From Methanolobus psychrophilus R15 (GTDB lineage Archaea; Halobacteriota; Methanosarcinia; Methanosarcinales; Methanosarcinaceae), in assembly GCA_000306725.1 (NCBI GenBank), contig CP003083.1, forward strand, positions 1,488,001 to 1,552,000: a stretch of DNA of 64,000 bases, read 5' to 3'. The notes under the pieces are model-generated. The model searched no databases, was not told the DNA's origin, and saw only the letters and a program-made list of their open reading frames with translations. Shown here in pieces: positions 1-8,633 of the stretch. The translations under genes and the position numbers were made by a program. The stretch's first letter is position 1. The number at the start of each line of letters is the position of its first letter.

Positions 1-562
1 CCTCACCATTGTAGAGTACTTTCCCGGCAAAGACAAATCCTTCCTCCATTCCATAGGGTCTCATGTAAGGAATGATCTCGGTTTCCTGGCCAACCTCAGT
101 ATCCCAGCCAACCCACATTTCCTCGCCAGAGTGAATAACGGCTTTGGTGAAGTCTACCATATCCTCGTCAACATCCTCATATTTTACAGAGATAACTGAA
201 TCTCCCATCTGATCTACGGTAAAAGAGGTCTTATATGCAACAAAGGTACCCATGTTCCCGTCTTCATCCATTCCGTCAACGGTTATTTCTTCAACTGTGA
301 GTTGCTCAACCGTACCATCTGGTTTTGTAACTGTTACTTCAGGAACAGTAGACATATCAAAAAGGATATGTTCGTAAGGGTGACCCCACATAATGTAAAT
401 GTCTTTTGTGTCTCCAAGTTCTGCAATGTAGTCTATCGGAGCTACATCCCAGATAGTATCTTCGCTATCACTGGGGAAAACCATAGTGAAATGTGCAGCT
501 GCAATACCTGATGAACAAAGAATGATCCCTGCTAAGAATAAACTTAAGATAATTCGTCTCAA
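1..562 (-). CDS. DUF4198-type exported metal-binding protein (partial, C-terminus off window)
   Basis: The reading frame runs from a TTG codon at 562-560 to the left window edge, giving 187 visible residues. A strong ribosome binding site (GGAGGT) lies about 8 nt before the TTG and decides this start. Residues 1-23 are a signal peptide ending AAA, so the mature protein would begin with His24 (HFTMVFPSD). The start HF-x-M-x-x-P, followed by a WGHPYEH segment and a VTKPDG segment, fits the DUF4198 family of periplasmic components associated with nickel/cobalt uptake. The family assignment is from motif memory. The gene is transcribed away from the radical SAM gene, with a 209-nt shared spacer. 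Metal binding is inferred, and the partner transporter is not in the window. Confidence 0.65.
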   Translation of the reverse strand, partial: MRRIILSLFLAGIILCSSGIAAAHFTMVFPSDSEDTIWDVAPIDYIAELGDTKDIYIMWGHPYEHILFDMSTVPEVTVTKPDGTVEQLTVEEITVDGMDEDGNMGTFVAYKTSFTVDQMGDSVISVKYEDVDEDMVDFTKAVIHSGEEMWVGWDTEVGQETEIIPYMRPYGMEEGFVFAGKVLYNGE

Positions 563-771
563 ATTGAACCTCCAATTGGTTTAGTAATTGAAGATGGTAG
601 ATAACACTAAATAAATACTTGTTGCTACTAAGAGCGGCTATTAATAAAGGTTATAATAACAAATGCTATGATTAAGAATATTAATGGCAACTCATATAGA
701 AGTGATTCAGAAAGGATCTTTACTTGACGCAAGGTTTCAATAAGAAAGAAACACTATCCTAGATTGTTGTC

Positions 772-1746
772 ATGACAAAATATTCACCAATAACTGCTGC
801 AAAAGCCCTCTGGCAAATGCGGATCAAAAAAAGACCTTTTGTACTCTCCCATGCAGTTAATTCTTCATGCAACATGAGATGCAAATTCTGCGAGTACTGG
901 AAGGAGAGCGGACCCCAGATGGAGCTGCAAGAGGTTTTCGGGCTACTGGACGAGGCAAGAGATTTTGGCATACAGGTCTACAATGCATGGACCGTTGAGC
1001 CGCTGCTGAGAACTGACCTTGCGCAGATATTCGAGCATGCCAAAAATCTCGGAATGACGACATCCATGATAACCAATGGCCTTCTGCTGGAGAAGAGAGC
1101 CGGGGAACTTGTTCACCTAGACTATCTCTCAGTGTCAGTCGACGGTACATCCAGCTATAAAGAGATAAGAGGAGTCGATTTTGAGAGGATACTGCCCGGC
1201 ATCATCAGGGCCCGTGAAGTAATGGGCAAGCCCTTGCTGTTGAACTGCGTCATCAGCGGAAAGAATCTTGATGATATCGAGGAACTCATTCTCTTTGCAA
1301 AGAACCTCGACCTGAAGATATCCTTTGAACCCATGTACGAGTTTGGCAGCATTGCCTCAGATACATGGAAAGAGCTTGGCATAAGAGATATGGAAAAATA
1401 TCGCAGTACTGTTAACAGGATCATCGAAATGAAGAAAAAAGGTTACCCTGTGATCAATTCCCTGACATACCTTGGAATGATAAGGGATCTGAGAACTGAC
1501 TATACATGCCATGCCAATGACCTGATACTGTGTGTTGCATCAGACGGGAGCATTGAGAACTGCAGGGTACACAGGGAGCCGGTAGGAAACATCAGGGATG
1601 GCATTGAAAATGTATGGGAAAGGACACGTAAAGAAAGAAAGGAAAACGCGGCAAAATGTGAAAAATGTCTGTTCTTCGGATATGTGGAAAACAGCATGCT
1701 CTATGATTTCAATCTTGAGGTCATGAGACACTATGACTGGATGTGA
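772..1746 (+). CDS. Radical SAM protein with SPASM-like C-terminal cysteines
   Basis: This 324-residue protein carries the radical SAM [4Fe-4S] motif C33-x3-C37-x2-C40 (CNMRCKFC), followed by the TNG and SVDGT segments usual in the SAM-binding barrel. The last 80 residues hold further cysteines (CHANDLILC, ENCRVH, CEKC) in a SPASM-like pattern that could hold an auxiliary iron-sulfur cluster. SPASM enzymes modify peptides or cofactors, but HpnH-like lipid enzymes look similar, and the substrate cannot be read from this sequence. The gene stands alone, reads away from the DUF4198 gene and has no strong Shine-Dalgarno before its ATG. Confidence is high for the superfamily and low for the reaction. 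Confidence 0.85.
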   Translation: MTKYSPITAAKALWQMRIKKRPFVLSHAVNSSCNMRCKFCEYWKESGPQMELQEVFGLLDEARDFGIQVYNAWTVEPLLRTDLAQIFEHAKNLGMTTSMITNGLLLEKRAGELVHLDYLSVSVDGTSSYKEIRGVDFERILPGIIRAREVMGKPLLLNCVISGKNLDDIEELILFAKNLDLKISFEPMYEFGSIASDTWKELGIRDMEKYRSTVNRIIEMKKKGYPVINSLTYLGMIRDLRTDYTCHANDLILCVASDGSIENCRVHREPVGNIRDGIENVWERTRKERKENAAKCEKCLFFGYVENSMLYDFNLEVMRHYDWM

Positions 1747-1825
1747 GCTGAAGTCCATATATCTAAGACTAATTTTATATAATTTATGTTATAATATATG
1801 AGATATCTAAGACAGGTTGATTTCC

Positions 1826-2451
1826 ATGATATCTCCAAAAACCCGCAGGGTCCTTCTTCTAACTATAATATCCTTTCTGCTGGCATTGCCGGCATTGGTA
1901 GCAAGTGCGAGCGCAGAAACTGTTGTACGCATATCCCCCGAAGTGACGCACGTCAGTGAGAACGGGAACTTCTCCCTGGAAGTGTTCATTGAGCCTGATG
2001 CTGTGGTTTCAGGTGCTGAGTTCGTGTTGACATACGACCCTTCACTTGTGAAAATAATTCGTGTTTCTGAAGGCGTTTTCCTTAATCAGGAAGAAGAACA
2101 AACCATGTTCTCACCCGGCAGTGACAATACCAACGGTACACTAAGCGGAGTGTACGTACTGGTGCTGGGAAGAGGAAGGCACTTGATGCAGGTACTTTCG
2201 CAAACATAGAGTTCATCGCCACAGGAAAGGAAGGTATTGCCCATATTGAACTCAGGGATGTTACAATCACTAACTCCACTGGTACAAAATTACCGGTGGT
2301 AATTAAGAGCGGCAGAGTGCTTGTAGGCGATGTACGGGACACCAGCCCACCATCGAACACAGACCAGACAAAGAAAGCAGGCTACCGACAATCGGCGCTG
2401 ATTATTTTTGCACTGGCAGGCATGTTCCTGGCAGCAAAGAAGAAATTGTAA
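1826..2451 (+). pseudogene. Cohesin-domain surface protein, interrupted by a frameshift
   Basis: The first frame encodes a signal peptide and the N-terminal half of a cohesin fold (VRISPEVTHV, FSLEVFIEP, GAEFVLTYDP) and stops at TAG 2207-2209. Near 2155-2165 the coherent sequence moves to another frame, which continues through GAGKRKALDAGTFANIEF and FIATGKEG to a C-terminal hydrophobic anchor with a basic tail (FALAGMFLAAKKKL), ending at TAA 2449-2451. The two parts together make one complete cohesin-type surface protein of about 208 residues. ATG 1826 is preferred over TTG 1817 because AGGTTGA lies just upstream. The break is a true mutation, a recoding site or a sequencing error. It converges on the SAM hydrolase gene. 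Confidence 0.7.
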
Positions 2452-2476
2452 GATAACGGGGTGCCAGGTACCCTTG

Positions 2477-3256
2477 TCACTTATTTTCTGTGATCTGAAT
2501 ATTTACTCGGTCCCCATTGCGCAGGCCCAGTATTTCTGCAGCACTTCCCTGGTTCACTGCAATCTCGAAAAACTCATGGCTTCCTATGATACAAAGTATG
2601 TCGCCAACCTGCACTTGCCCGTAGGTTTGAAGGAATGGGACACAATGACCTTCAATCTCCAGGACCGTTCCGGGCAGGATTTTCCGGTGAACGAGATTAT
2701 GAGGGATATTAGTTATCACATTTCCAAAGTCGTCAATATAGTTAACTTCAGCCAGTATACAATTATCCCGGATTACTGCATCCGAAATATCAAGACCGAT
2801 ATAATCATCGATCTTTCCGCCAACTTCTCCGACATCCATACCCTTTGCGATAAAAGCCCCTACGCGTGCGAAGATATCCCTGCCATGAAAGGTTGATGAG
2901 ACAGTGTTTAGAAGATCCTTATTGGTAATTTCGTAGACCTCAGGATCACCCAGCTTCCCTGCTGCAGGCACCATGAGTCCATTGTCGGGACCTACGAAGT
3001 ACTGTCCTCCCGAAACTATCACTATCGCTTTTCTGGAGGTGCCCACTCCGGGGTCAACAACAGCTATATGGACCGTCCCTTCCGGAAAATATTTTACCAC
3101 ACTGTAGACGGCAAAGGCGCCTGCGCGTATATCCGCATGCGGGACCAAGTGTGTGATATCCACAATATCCATACCGGGACAGATACCAAGTATCACAGCT
3201 TTGAGAGAAGCAGGATAGAGGGTACCGAAATCAGTTGTAAGGGTCACGATTGCCAT
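2477..3256 (-). CDS. SAM hydroxide adenosyltransferase (DUF62 family)
   Basis: This 259-residue cytosolic enzyme has the full family signature: N-terminal LTTDFG (Asp9), VVDPGVGTSR (Asp68 and Arg75), GPDNGL near 90 and FHGRDIF with His124. Members such as the Pyrococcus enzyme use the Asp-Arg-His set to activate water and split S-adenosylmethionine into adenosine and methionine. The length is normal. It lies downstream of thiC on the same strand, but the strong terminator at 3338-3364 separates the two. Its physiological role in archaea is not well established; removal of excess SAM is a common proposal. Confidence 0.9.
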   Translation of the reverse strand: MAIVTLTTDFGTLYPASLKAVILGICPGMDIVDITHLVPHADIRAGAFAVYSVVKYFPEGTVHIAVVDPGVGTSRKAIVIVSGGQYFVGPDNGLMVPAAGKLGDPEVYEITNKDLLNTVSSTFHGRDIFARVGAFIAKGMDVGEVGGKIDDYIGLDISDAVIRDNCILAEVNYIDDFGNVITNIPHNLVHRKILPGTVLEIEGHCVPFLQTYGQVQVGDILCIIGSHEFFEIAVNQGSAAEILGLRNGDRVNIQITENK

Positions 3257-3337
3257 AATAGCTGGATTTGCGCAGTACTATAAAATTTGTATGATACGCA
3301 AAGAGATACTCTGGAAAAAGAAAAAGAGTGAGAAAAC

Positions 3338-3364
3338 AAAGTAATGCCCTCTGGGCATTACTTT
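3338..3364 (-). terminator. Hairpin terminator after thiC
   Basis: On the minus strand AAAGTAATGCCC pairs perfectly with GGGCATTACTTT across a 3-nt loop. The stem begins at the thiC stop codon and is followed by a T-rich run (GTTTTCTC, then TTTTTCTTTTT). It probably insulates the downstream SAM hydrolase gene from thiC transcription. Confidence 0.75.
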
Positions 3365-4647
3365 AAGAGGTTGTAGCTCTTGTTGACTATCTTGAGTGCG
3401 CAGAAGTCACCGCACATTGTACATGCGTCTTCGTCACCAGGTGCTCTGCTGTCTCTGATGCTTCTTGCGAGTACAGGGTCGAGTGCGAGTTTGTACTGTG
3501 CTTCCCAGTCAAGTTTTGCGCGTGCTCTGCCCATTGCGAGGTCAACATTGCGGGCTGTTTCCGGGTACTTGACCATGTCACCAACGTGAGCAGCGATCTT
3601 TGATGTCCTGACACCCTCAACTACATCCTGAAGGTTTGGAAGTGCAAGGTGTTCTGCTGGTGTTACATAACAGAGGAAGTCACAGCCTGCTGCTGCGGAA
3701 GCTGACGCACCGATTGCTGTTACGATGTGGTCGCGGCCTGCACCGATGTCTGATACGAGTGGACCGAGCATGTAGAATGGTTTTCCATCACTCATTGCTT
3801 TCATAAGTTTGACGTTCATCTCTACCTGGTCAAGTGGTACGTGACCCGGTCCTTCTACGATTACCTGAAGGTCGTATTTGTCGTGTGCTTTCTGTGCGCA
3901 TTCGGAGTTGATGATGAGCTCCTGCACCTGTGCTCTGTCGGTTGCATCGGCAACTGCACCTGCACGCATTCCGTTACCTGTTGAAAGGGTGACTTCGTGC
4001 TCTTTAAGGATCTCACAGAGATAATCAAAATGTTCGAAAAGTGGGTTTTCCTTCTCGTTGTGGAGCATCCAGGTGCTCATAAATGCACCTCCACGGGAAC
4101 AGAGACCACCGAATCTGCCGTGTGCCTTCAGCCTGTCAAGGACAATATTGTTGATACCGGTGTGGATTGCCATGAAGTTCGTGCCGAGCTTAGCCTGTTC
4201 CTCGGTTGCATACCATAGATCGTCCTCTGTCATGTGGACAATGGAACCGTCCCTCTTTGCTGCGGTAATGAATGCCTGGTAAAGTGGTACTGAACCTACT
4301 GAAAGGGAAATTGCGTCACACACCTTCTTCCTGATACCAAGGAAGTCTCCACCGGTACCGAGTTCCATAAGTGTGTCTGCGCCTGCTGCCTCTGCTGCCT
4401 TTGCCTTTGCGATTTCCATCTCTTCATCAACGATATCTGATGATGCACCTATGGATGCATTGACCTTGGTCCTGAGTCCTTCACCGATACCACAGAGTTT
4501 GACGTTCCTGTATGGTGACATGGGGATAACGATTCTGCCTGAAGCGATACCGCGCCTTATGAACTCAGGGTCTTTGCCTTCATCCTTGGCTACGATCTTC
4601 ATCTCTTCTGTAATTATACCATTCTTTGCATCTGTTACTATTGTCAT
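3358..4647 (-). CDS. thiC: Phosphomethylpyrimidine synthase ThiC
   Basis: This 429-residue enzyme converts aminoimidazole ribotide to hydroxymethylpyrimidine phosphate in thiamine synthesis, by non-canonical radical SAM chemistry. Diagnostic segments are NASIGAS, ELGTGGD, VEGPGHVP, MLGPLVSDIGAGRDH and the C-terminal cluster-binding motif C409-x2-C412-x3-C416 (CTMCGDFC). This is one residue shorter than the bacterial spacing, as I recall for other archaeal ThiC. A GAGGA ribosome binding site precedes the ATG, and a TATA-like TTATATACG lies about 45 nt upstream of the start. I see no TPP riboswitch in the leader. No other thiamine gene is nearby. Confidence 0.96.
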   Translation of the reverse strand: MTIVTDAKNGIITEEMKIVAKDEGKDPEFIRRGIASGRIVIPMSPYRNVKLCGIGEGLRTKVNASIGASSDIVDEEMEIAKAKAAEAAGADTLMELGTGGDFLGIRKKVCDAISLSVGSVPLYQAFITAAKRDGSIVHMTEDDLWYATEEQAKLGTNFMAIHTGINNIVLDRLKAHGRFGGLCSRGGAFMSTWMLHNEKENPLFEHFDYLCEILKEHEVTLSTGNGMRAGAVADATDRAQVQELIINSECAQKAHDKYDLQVIVEGPGHVPLDQVEMNVKLMKAMSDGKPFYMLGPLVSDIGAGRDHIVTAIGASASAAAGCDFLCYVTPAEHLALPNLQDVVEGVRTSKIAAHVGDMVKYPETARNVDLAMGRARAKLDWEAQYKLALDPVLARSIRDSRAPGDEDACTMCGDFCALKIVNKSYNLLK

Positions 4648-5017
4648 GATCTGTTCCTCGGTATTTGATGTACCCTACAAGAATCATATCGTATATAACA
4701 CTTTTTAAAAAATTTACTTTAATGAAAATCAACTTAACTTTATTTGCTATCTGTAACATACAAAAGTACAACATATACACAGAATATTTTACAGAAAAAA
4801 AGATGAGAGAGATTGCAAAATGGATGAAATGTGACTTTTGTTAAACCTAAATTGAATTGATGTTAAATTAAGTTGTGTTGTTTTATATATAGATAGAATT
4901 TTGCAGGAGATGATGATTAAAACCTTGCTATAATAATAAAGAACATAATAATAAAGAAAATGAGATGCATAAACAAAAAAAAATAACAGGTTGGGCAAAC
5001 TCAGATCCAGCCTGATA
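4648..5017. other. AT-rich spacer with the thiC promoter
   Basis: This is a 370-nt gap between the thiC start and the end of the glycosyltransferase gene. It holds the thiC ribosome binding site and TATA-like element at its left end. The rest is A/T-rich with no convincing RNA fold. The 82-residue open frame across 4789-5037 on the minus strand is low-complexity, overlaps the end of the glycosyltransferase gene and is not called as a gene. Confidence 0.6.
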
Positions 5018-5965
5018 TTATCTCTTTTTGTCTTCAAGAGACCTTAAGTCCTCTGATAATTTGCGGAGCATGCGCAGGTTCTCCCGGTGAAGGGATACCG
5101 TAAGATCGCTCAGCATTCCAAAAAAGAACATCTGGAAACCTGCAAGAAGAAGAATGGCGGTAAGAATTGTAAGAGGTATGCGGGTAACACCCTGCACCCA
5201 TTGAAAGACGACGAACAGGCCCGTAATAAAACCAGCCAGCATAAAAGCCACGCCTATGATACCGAAGTAGAACATAGGATTATGCAGTCTGGCCATCTTG
5301 TAGATAGTCCTGGCTATTCGCGCACCATCTTTCACCGGATGGAGTTTGGTATCAGCTTTATAATGCCTTTTCAGGTAGGAGATCGGGACGACCTTTATCC
5401 TGTGATCCTTCTTGATACTGTCAATGGTCATCTCGGACTCTATTTCAAAGCCCTTCTCCCTCAGTTCAAAAGACTTCACAGCTTTATGGGTATAACCCCT
5501 GTAACCGGTCAGAATATCATCAAGCCATTCCCCGTATGCAAAGCCGAATAGCTTGTTAAGCATCCGGTTACCAAAGTGATTAAGCTTTGTAAAAGCTCCT
5601 GCTTCGTAATCTGCAAACCTGTTTCCCATGACATGGTCTGCACTGCCGTCCAGGAGAGGTTTCATAATTGCATGCACGTCGCTTGCAAGATATGTGCCGT
5701 CGCCGTCTATCATTACAATATATTTGCTTTCGATAAGGATAAATGCTTCCTGGATAGCCTGGCCCTTGCCCTTACCACTCTGGACAATCACACGGGCACC
5801 CTCAGCCTCCGCTATGCTTCGTGTAGCATCAGTGCTGTTACCGTCAATTACAAGGATATTGTCGAAGCCCTCGGACCTGAAATCCTGTATCAGCTGTCCG
5901 ATAGTGGCTTCCTCGTTAAGTGTGGGTATCAGAACACACACTTCTTCGTTGGGCAATGAACTCAC
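5018..5965 (-). CDS. Membrane-anchored family 2 glycosyltransferase (dolichol-phosphate sugar / AglJ-like)
   Basis: The protein starts with the GT-A strand VCVLIPTLNEEATI and contains a nucleotide-sugar binding region with the metal-binding D-x-D (MIDGDGTY) and a TGYRGY segment. Two C-terminal transmembrane segments follow, starting near HNPMFYFG and PLTILTAI. This layout fits archaeal polyprenyl-phosphate glycosyltransferases, such as the first enzyme of S-layer N-glycosylation, working at the inner face of the membrane. A TTG at 5998 would overlap tbp; the GTG at 5965, 10 nt after the tbp stop, is preferred. Close spacing suggests co-transcription with tbp. The lipid and sugar substrates are inferred. 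Confidence 0.8.
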   Translation of the reverse strand: MSSLPNEEVCVLIPTLNEEATIGQLIQDFRSEGFDNILVIDGNSTDATRSIAEAEGARVIVQSGKGKGQAIQEAFILIESKYIVMIDGDGTYLASDVHAIMKPLLDGSADHVMGNRFADYEAGAFTKLNHFGNRMLNKLFGFAYGEWLDDILTGYRGYTHKAVKSFELREKGFEIESEMTIDSIKKDHRIKVVPISYLKRHYKADTKLHPVKDGARIARTIYKMARLHNPMFYFGIIGVAFMLAGFITGLFVVFQWVQGVTRIPLTILTAILLLAGFQMFFFGMLSDLTVSLHRENLRMLRKLSEDLRSLEDKKR

Positions 5966-5975
5966 ACTTGTCCGA

Positions 5976-6527
5976 TTAGAGGAGGCCCATACTGTCAAGC
6001 TGCTGCCTTACGACCTCAACACCCTGCTCACAATTCTCAGGGGATTTGCCGCCGGTGACAACCAGTTTACCTGAGCTGAAAATGAGCACTACTACCTTAG
6101 GATCCTCAATGCGGTAGACAAGCCCCGGGAACTGCTCTGGCTCATATTCGATGTTCTCAAGACCAAGCCCTATTGCAATCGCATTCAGGTTCAGGACAGC
6201 CTGCAGATCTGCGGAGGCAACTATATTCTGGACGGTGATCTCTGGTTTTTCGATAGTCTTGATGCCTATTCCATTGAGCTTTTTGGCCATGTTGCCTATG
6301 ACCGTGTGGACATCAGCTACATTTTTTGCGCCGGTGCATACCACTTTCCCAGATGTGAACACCAAGAATGCAGCCTTTGGATCAGAAACCCTGTAAACGA
6401 GGCCGGGAAACTTTTGTTTGTTATACTCTGCACCCTCGAATTCAGCCTCTATCTTAGTGAGATCGAATTCTTCTGCAAGCTTTGTAGACGCTACTACATT
6501 CTCAATCTTGATATTATAATCTGACAT
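5976..6527 (-). CDS. tbp: TATA-box-binding protein
   Basis: This 183-residue general transcription factor consists of two direct repeats of about 90 residues, each with the pattern V-x-N-(V/I)-VAS, (E/Q)xFPGLVYR(V/I)-x-DPK and FxSGK(V/L)V(C/V)TG. The saddle-shaped fold binds the TATA box and recruits TFB and RNA polymerase. GAGGATATACC precedes the ATG as ribosome binding site. The promoter has two TATA-like runs (AGATATATAAG and TTTATATATCC on the minus strand) and a 10-bp palindrome AAATGCATTT at 6613-6622, the same 10-mer seen twice in the sod leader. Confidence 0.97.
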   Translation of the reverse strand: MSDYNIKIENVVASTKLAEEFDLTKIEAEFEGAEYNKQKFPGLVYRVSDPKAAFLVFTSGKVVCTGAKNVADVHTVIGNMAKKLNGIGIKTIEKPEITVQNIVASADLQAVLNLNAIAIGLGLENIEYEPEQFPGLVYRIEDPKVVVLIFSSGKLVVTGGKSPENCEQGVEVVRQQLDSMGLL

Positions 6528-6677
6528 GGTATATCCTCGTATTTAAAGCGAAGTTATATTCAGCAATTGGATATATAAACTTATACCCTCTTGCTTATAT
6601 ATCTTTTTAAAGAAATGCATTTGGCATTTGTCCAGGCCCACCCACGCATACAACAGGCAATATCCTATATAAAGTAG

Positions 6678-7781
6678 TCATCCTTGAATTTTTTTAAGGC
6701 CTGTAAGGATTGCATCATACTTGCTGCACACCCGTTCGATAAGGCTTCCATCCAGGTTCCTGTGGGTGGGAACAAGTATGTCAGCCCCTTCGCTCACATT
6801 CACGCCCCCGGCCGAAAGACCATAGTCAGGAGCTATAATTACGCCTTCTGCAGATACTCCAAGCCGCAAATCCTTCACGATACGGGCTACCATCTCTGTT
6901 GCCGGTTTGACCTTCTTACTGAAAACAAGAGCCTTTGAAACATATCTTTCTTCCAGGTCCTCAATAAACTCGGTGCTCTCTTTCACCTTCTCAGGGTCGG
7001 AAATATTCTCCAGCGCCTTCATAGCTTCGATAAGGTCGTCAAATGTTGTAGATCCGACTTCGATTATCTCACCGTCATAGTACTTGCTGACACGCTCCCT
7101 GTATCCCCTGGAGATTACAAGCTTATAGATATCAGCAAGATCTTCCAGTTCTTCCTCCGTCGGATCATATGCATTGATAACCCTGTAATCCCGGATGCCG
7201 CACATCCCCATAAGGGATTCATACATTGGTGTCACTCCCACGAACCTGCGTCCAAGCCATTTGTTAAGGCCACTCTGCCCGCTCTGCTGCCTGGAAAGTT
7301 CGACTATCTTCTGCTTGATAGCCTCAGGATCATTGGACTGCAGCCCAAAGTAATCCGCAAAAAGAGGAGTTGTTCGGAGCAGCTTGGTCCTGCCATGAGG
7401 GACAGCCTCGACAAGCCCCCTTTCCTTGAGCTCACGTATGTGATCATAAGCAGAGTTACCTCTCTGGTCGATCAGATCTGACTGGACCAGCGGCTGATGA
7501 TATGCAATCATTGAAAGGGTTCGCAGCATCGGAGCGCTCAGTTCTTTGGGAGCGAATGGACGTACGATCTCCGCATAAGCTGGCTTCACCTGCATTACAT
7601 AGCGCTCTCCCAGATCAAGTATCTCAATGCCGCTCTCACGCCCTGTGTAATCAGCAATGAGACCCTTGACAACAGTGATCACCTGTTTCTTGGGCTTGTT
7701 TAGCAGCCTTGCCAGTGTCAATGCATCGATTGCTGAACCCGCGGCAAAAAGAGCCGCTTCAATTGCTTCCCTGTCATTCAT
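6678..7781 (-). CDS. scpB: Segregation and condensation protein B with long C-terminal extension
   Basis: Residues 1 to about 190 are a ScpB winged-helix dimer: EAALFAAGSAID, LIADYTGRESGIEILD, a LRTLSMIAYHQPLVQSDL segment and RELKERGLVE. ScpB joins ScpA as the non-SMC part of archaeal condensin. The protein is 367 residues, nearly twice the usual 180-200. The added part (about 200-367) contains LEDLADIYKLVISRGYR, a helical stretch and a globular-looking end (VIIAPDYGLSAGGVNV) that I do not recognise. The gene starts 18 nt after scpA and is the last gene of smc-scpA-scpB. The core call is firm; the extension has no assigned role. Confidence 0.88.
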   Translation of the reverse strand: MNDREAIEAALFAAGSAIDALTLARLLNKPKKQVITVVKGLIADYTGRESGIEILDLGERYVMQVKPAYAEIVRPFAPKELSAPMLRTLSMIAYHQPLVQSDLIDQRGNSAYDHIRELKERGLVEAVPHGRTKLLRTTPLFADYFGLQSNDPEAIKQKIVELSRQQSGQSGLNKWLGRRFVGVTPMYESLMGMCGIRDYRVINAYDPTEEELEDLADIYKLVISRGYRERVSKYYDGEIIEVGSTTFDDLIEAMKALENISDPEKVKESTEFIEDLEERYVSKALVFSKKVKPATEMVARIVKDLRLGVSAEGVIIAPDYGLSAGGVNVSEGADILVPTHRNLDGSLIERVCSKYDAILTGLKKIQG

Positions 7782-7799
7782 ATTTTGTCGTGCACCTCT

Positions 7800-8633
7800 T
7801 CAGACCGCCTTAACGGCACCATCAAACGGATACACATAAAGCTCGCCAAAAAGCTCTTTCTGGGCCAGCCATATTTTCTTTTCAGTTGCCAGGAAAAGCA
7901 GGGACACATATGTCATTATATTCTCGGACCTGTCCTCACCCAGAAGGTCTGAGAACTTTATGAAGTCCTGCTGCTGAAGATCTTGCCTGAGCTTCTCCCC
8001 AAGGCTTTTTACACGCCCCAGGATATCTTCTTCATGAGCAATGCCAAGAACTTCATCAGTAGTGACAGCAGACCTTTCCTCCAGCCTGCGGCGGACGTTG
8101 CGGTCCTTCCTGCGCGTCTCCACTTTTTCTGCCTTCTGCAGCTCAAGTATAAGTTCATGCAAAGTGACAGGTCGCGTGGCCTGGCGGCGGATGGGGAGCT
8201 TTGGCATAGGATACTCTTCCACATCATAGAAGTCCAGGTCATCTTCAAATGAATCAAAACCAGCATCTTCTTCATCTTCCTGGACGATTCCCGTGGATTT
8301 CATTCTCAGGAGGATGGAAGCATACAGCAGAGTCCTGCCTGATATGCGCAGGTCCATCATCTGCATATGCTCTATACGATCAAGGAAGATATCAGTAACA
8401 CTTACGATATCAATGTCCCATGGATTGATGTCCCCGTCCTTTGCAAGATTCAGCAGTATCTCAACCGGCTCACTGAGTACATCCTCTGAAAACTCTATCC
8501 GGGAAATATCAACACCCAGTGCCCTGAGAGTTTCCATGAATTGAGGGTCTATAAATCCATGCAACGGAGACTCTACCGAAGGGATGGCCTCCACAGTCAA
8601 TCCAATATCCATATCCCCGATGAGCTCGTTCAT
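7800..8633 (-). CDS. scpA: Segregation and condensation protein A (kleisin)
   Basis: This 277-residue protein is the kleisin that bridges the SMC heads. It has the family core EPVEILLNLAKDGDINPWDIDI followed by LLYASILLRMKS, an acidic middle (EDEEDAGFDSFEDDLDFYD) and a C-terminal winged-helix region (LFLATEKKIWLAQKELFGEL). The ATG overlaps the smc stop codon as ATGA, which indicates translational coupling and matched production of the two subunits. N-terminal residues 1-45 are longer than in many bacterial homologues. Confidence 0.92.
   Translation of the reverse strand: MNELIGDMDIGLTVEAIPSVESPLHGFIDPQFMETLRALGVDISRIEFSEDVLSEPVEILLNLAKDGDINPWDIDIVSVTDIFLDRIEHMQMMDLRISGRTLLYASILLRMKSTGIVQEDEEDAGFDSFEDDLDFYDVEEYPMPKLPIRRQATRPVTLHELILELQKAEKVETRRKDRNVRRRLEERSAVTTDEVLGIAHEEDILGRVKSLGEKLRQDLQQQDFIKFSDLLGEDRSENIMTYVSLLFLATEKKIWLAQKELFGELYVYPFDGAVKAV

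Noticed and set aside
2200-2215. Read-through of TAG as pyrrolysine in the cohesin gene
   Set aside because: The frame beyond the TAG is not protein-like, while the shifted frame continues the cohesin fold; a frameshift explains it better.
4648-4790. TPP riboswitch before thiC
   Set aside because: The leader lacks the conserved CUGAGA and ACC-x-GAUCUGG parts and is short.
4789-5037. 82-residue open frame on the minus strand
   Set aside because: Low-complexity Tyr/Leu/Ile translation of AT-rich spacer, overlaps the end of the glycosyltransferase gene, and has no ribosome binding site.
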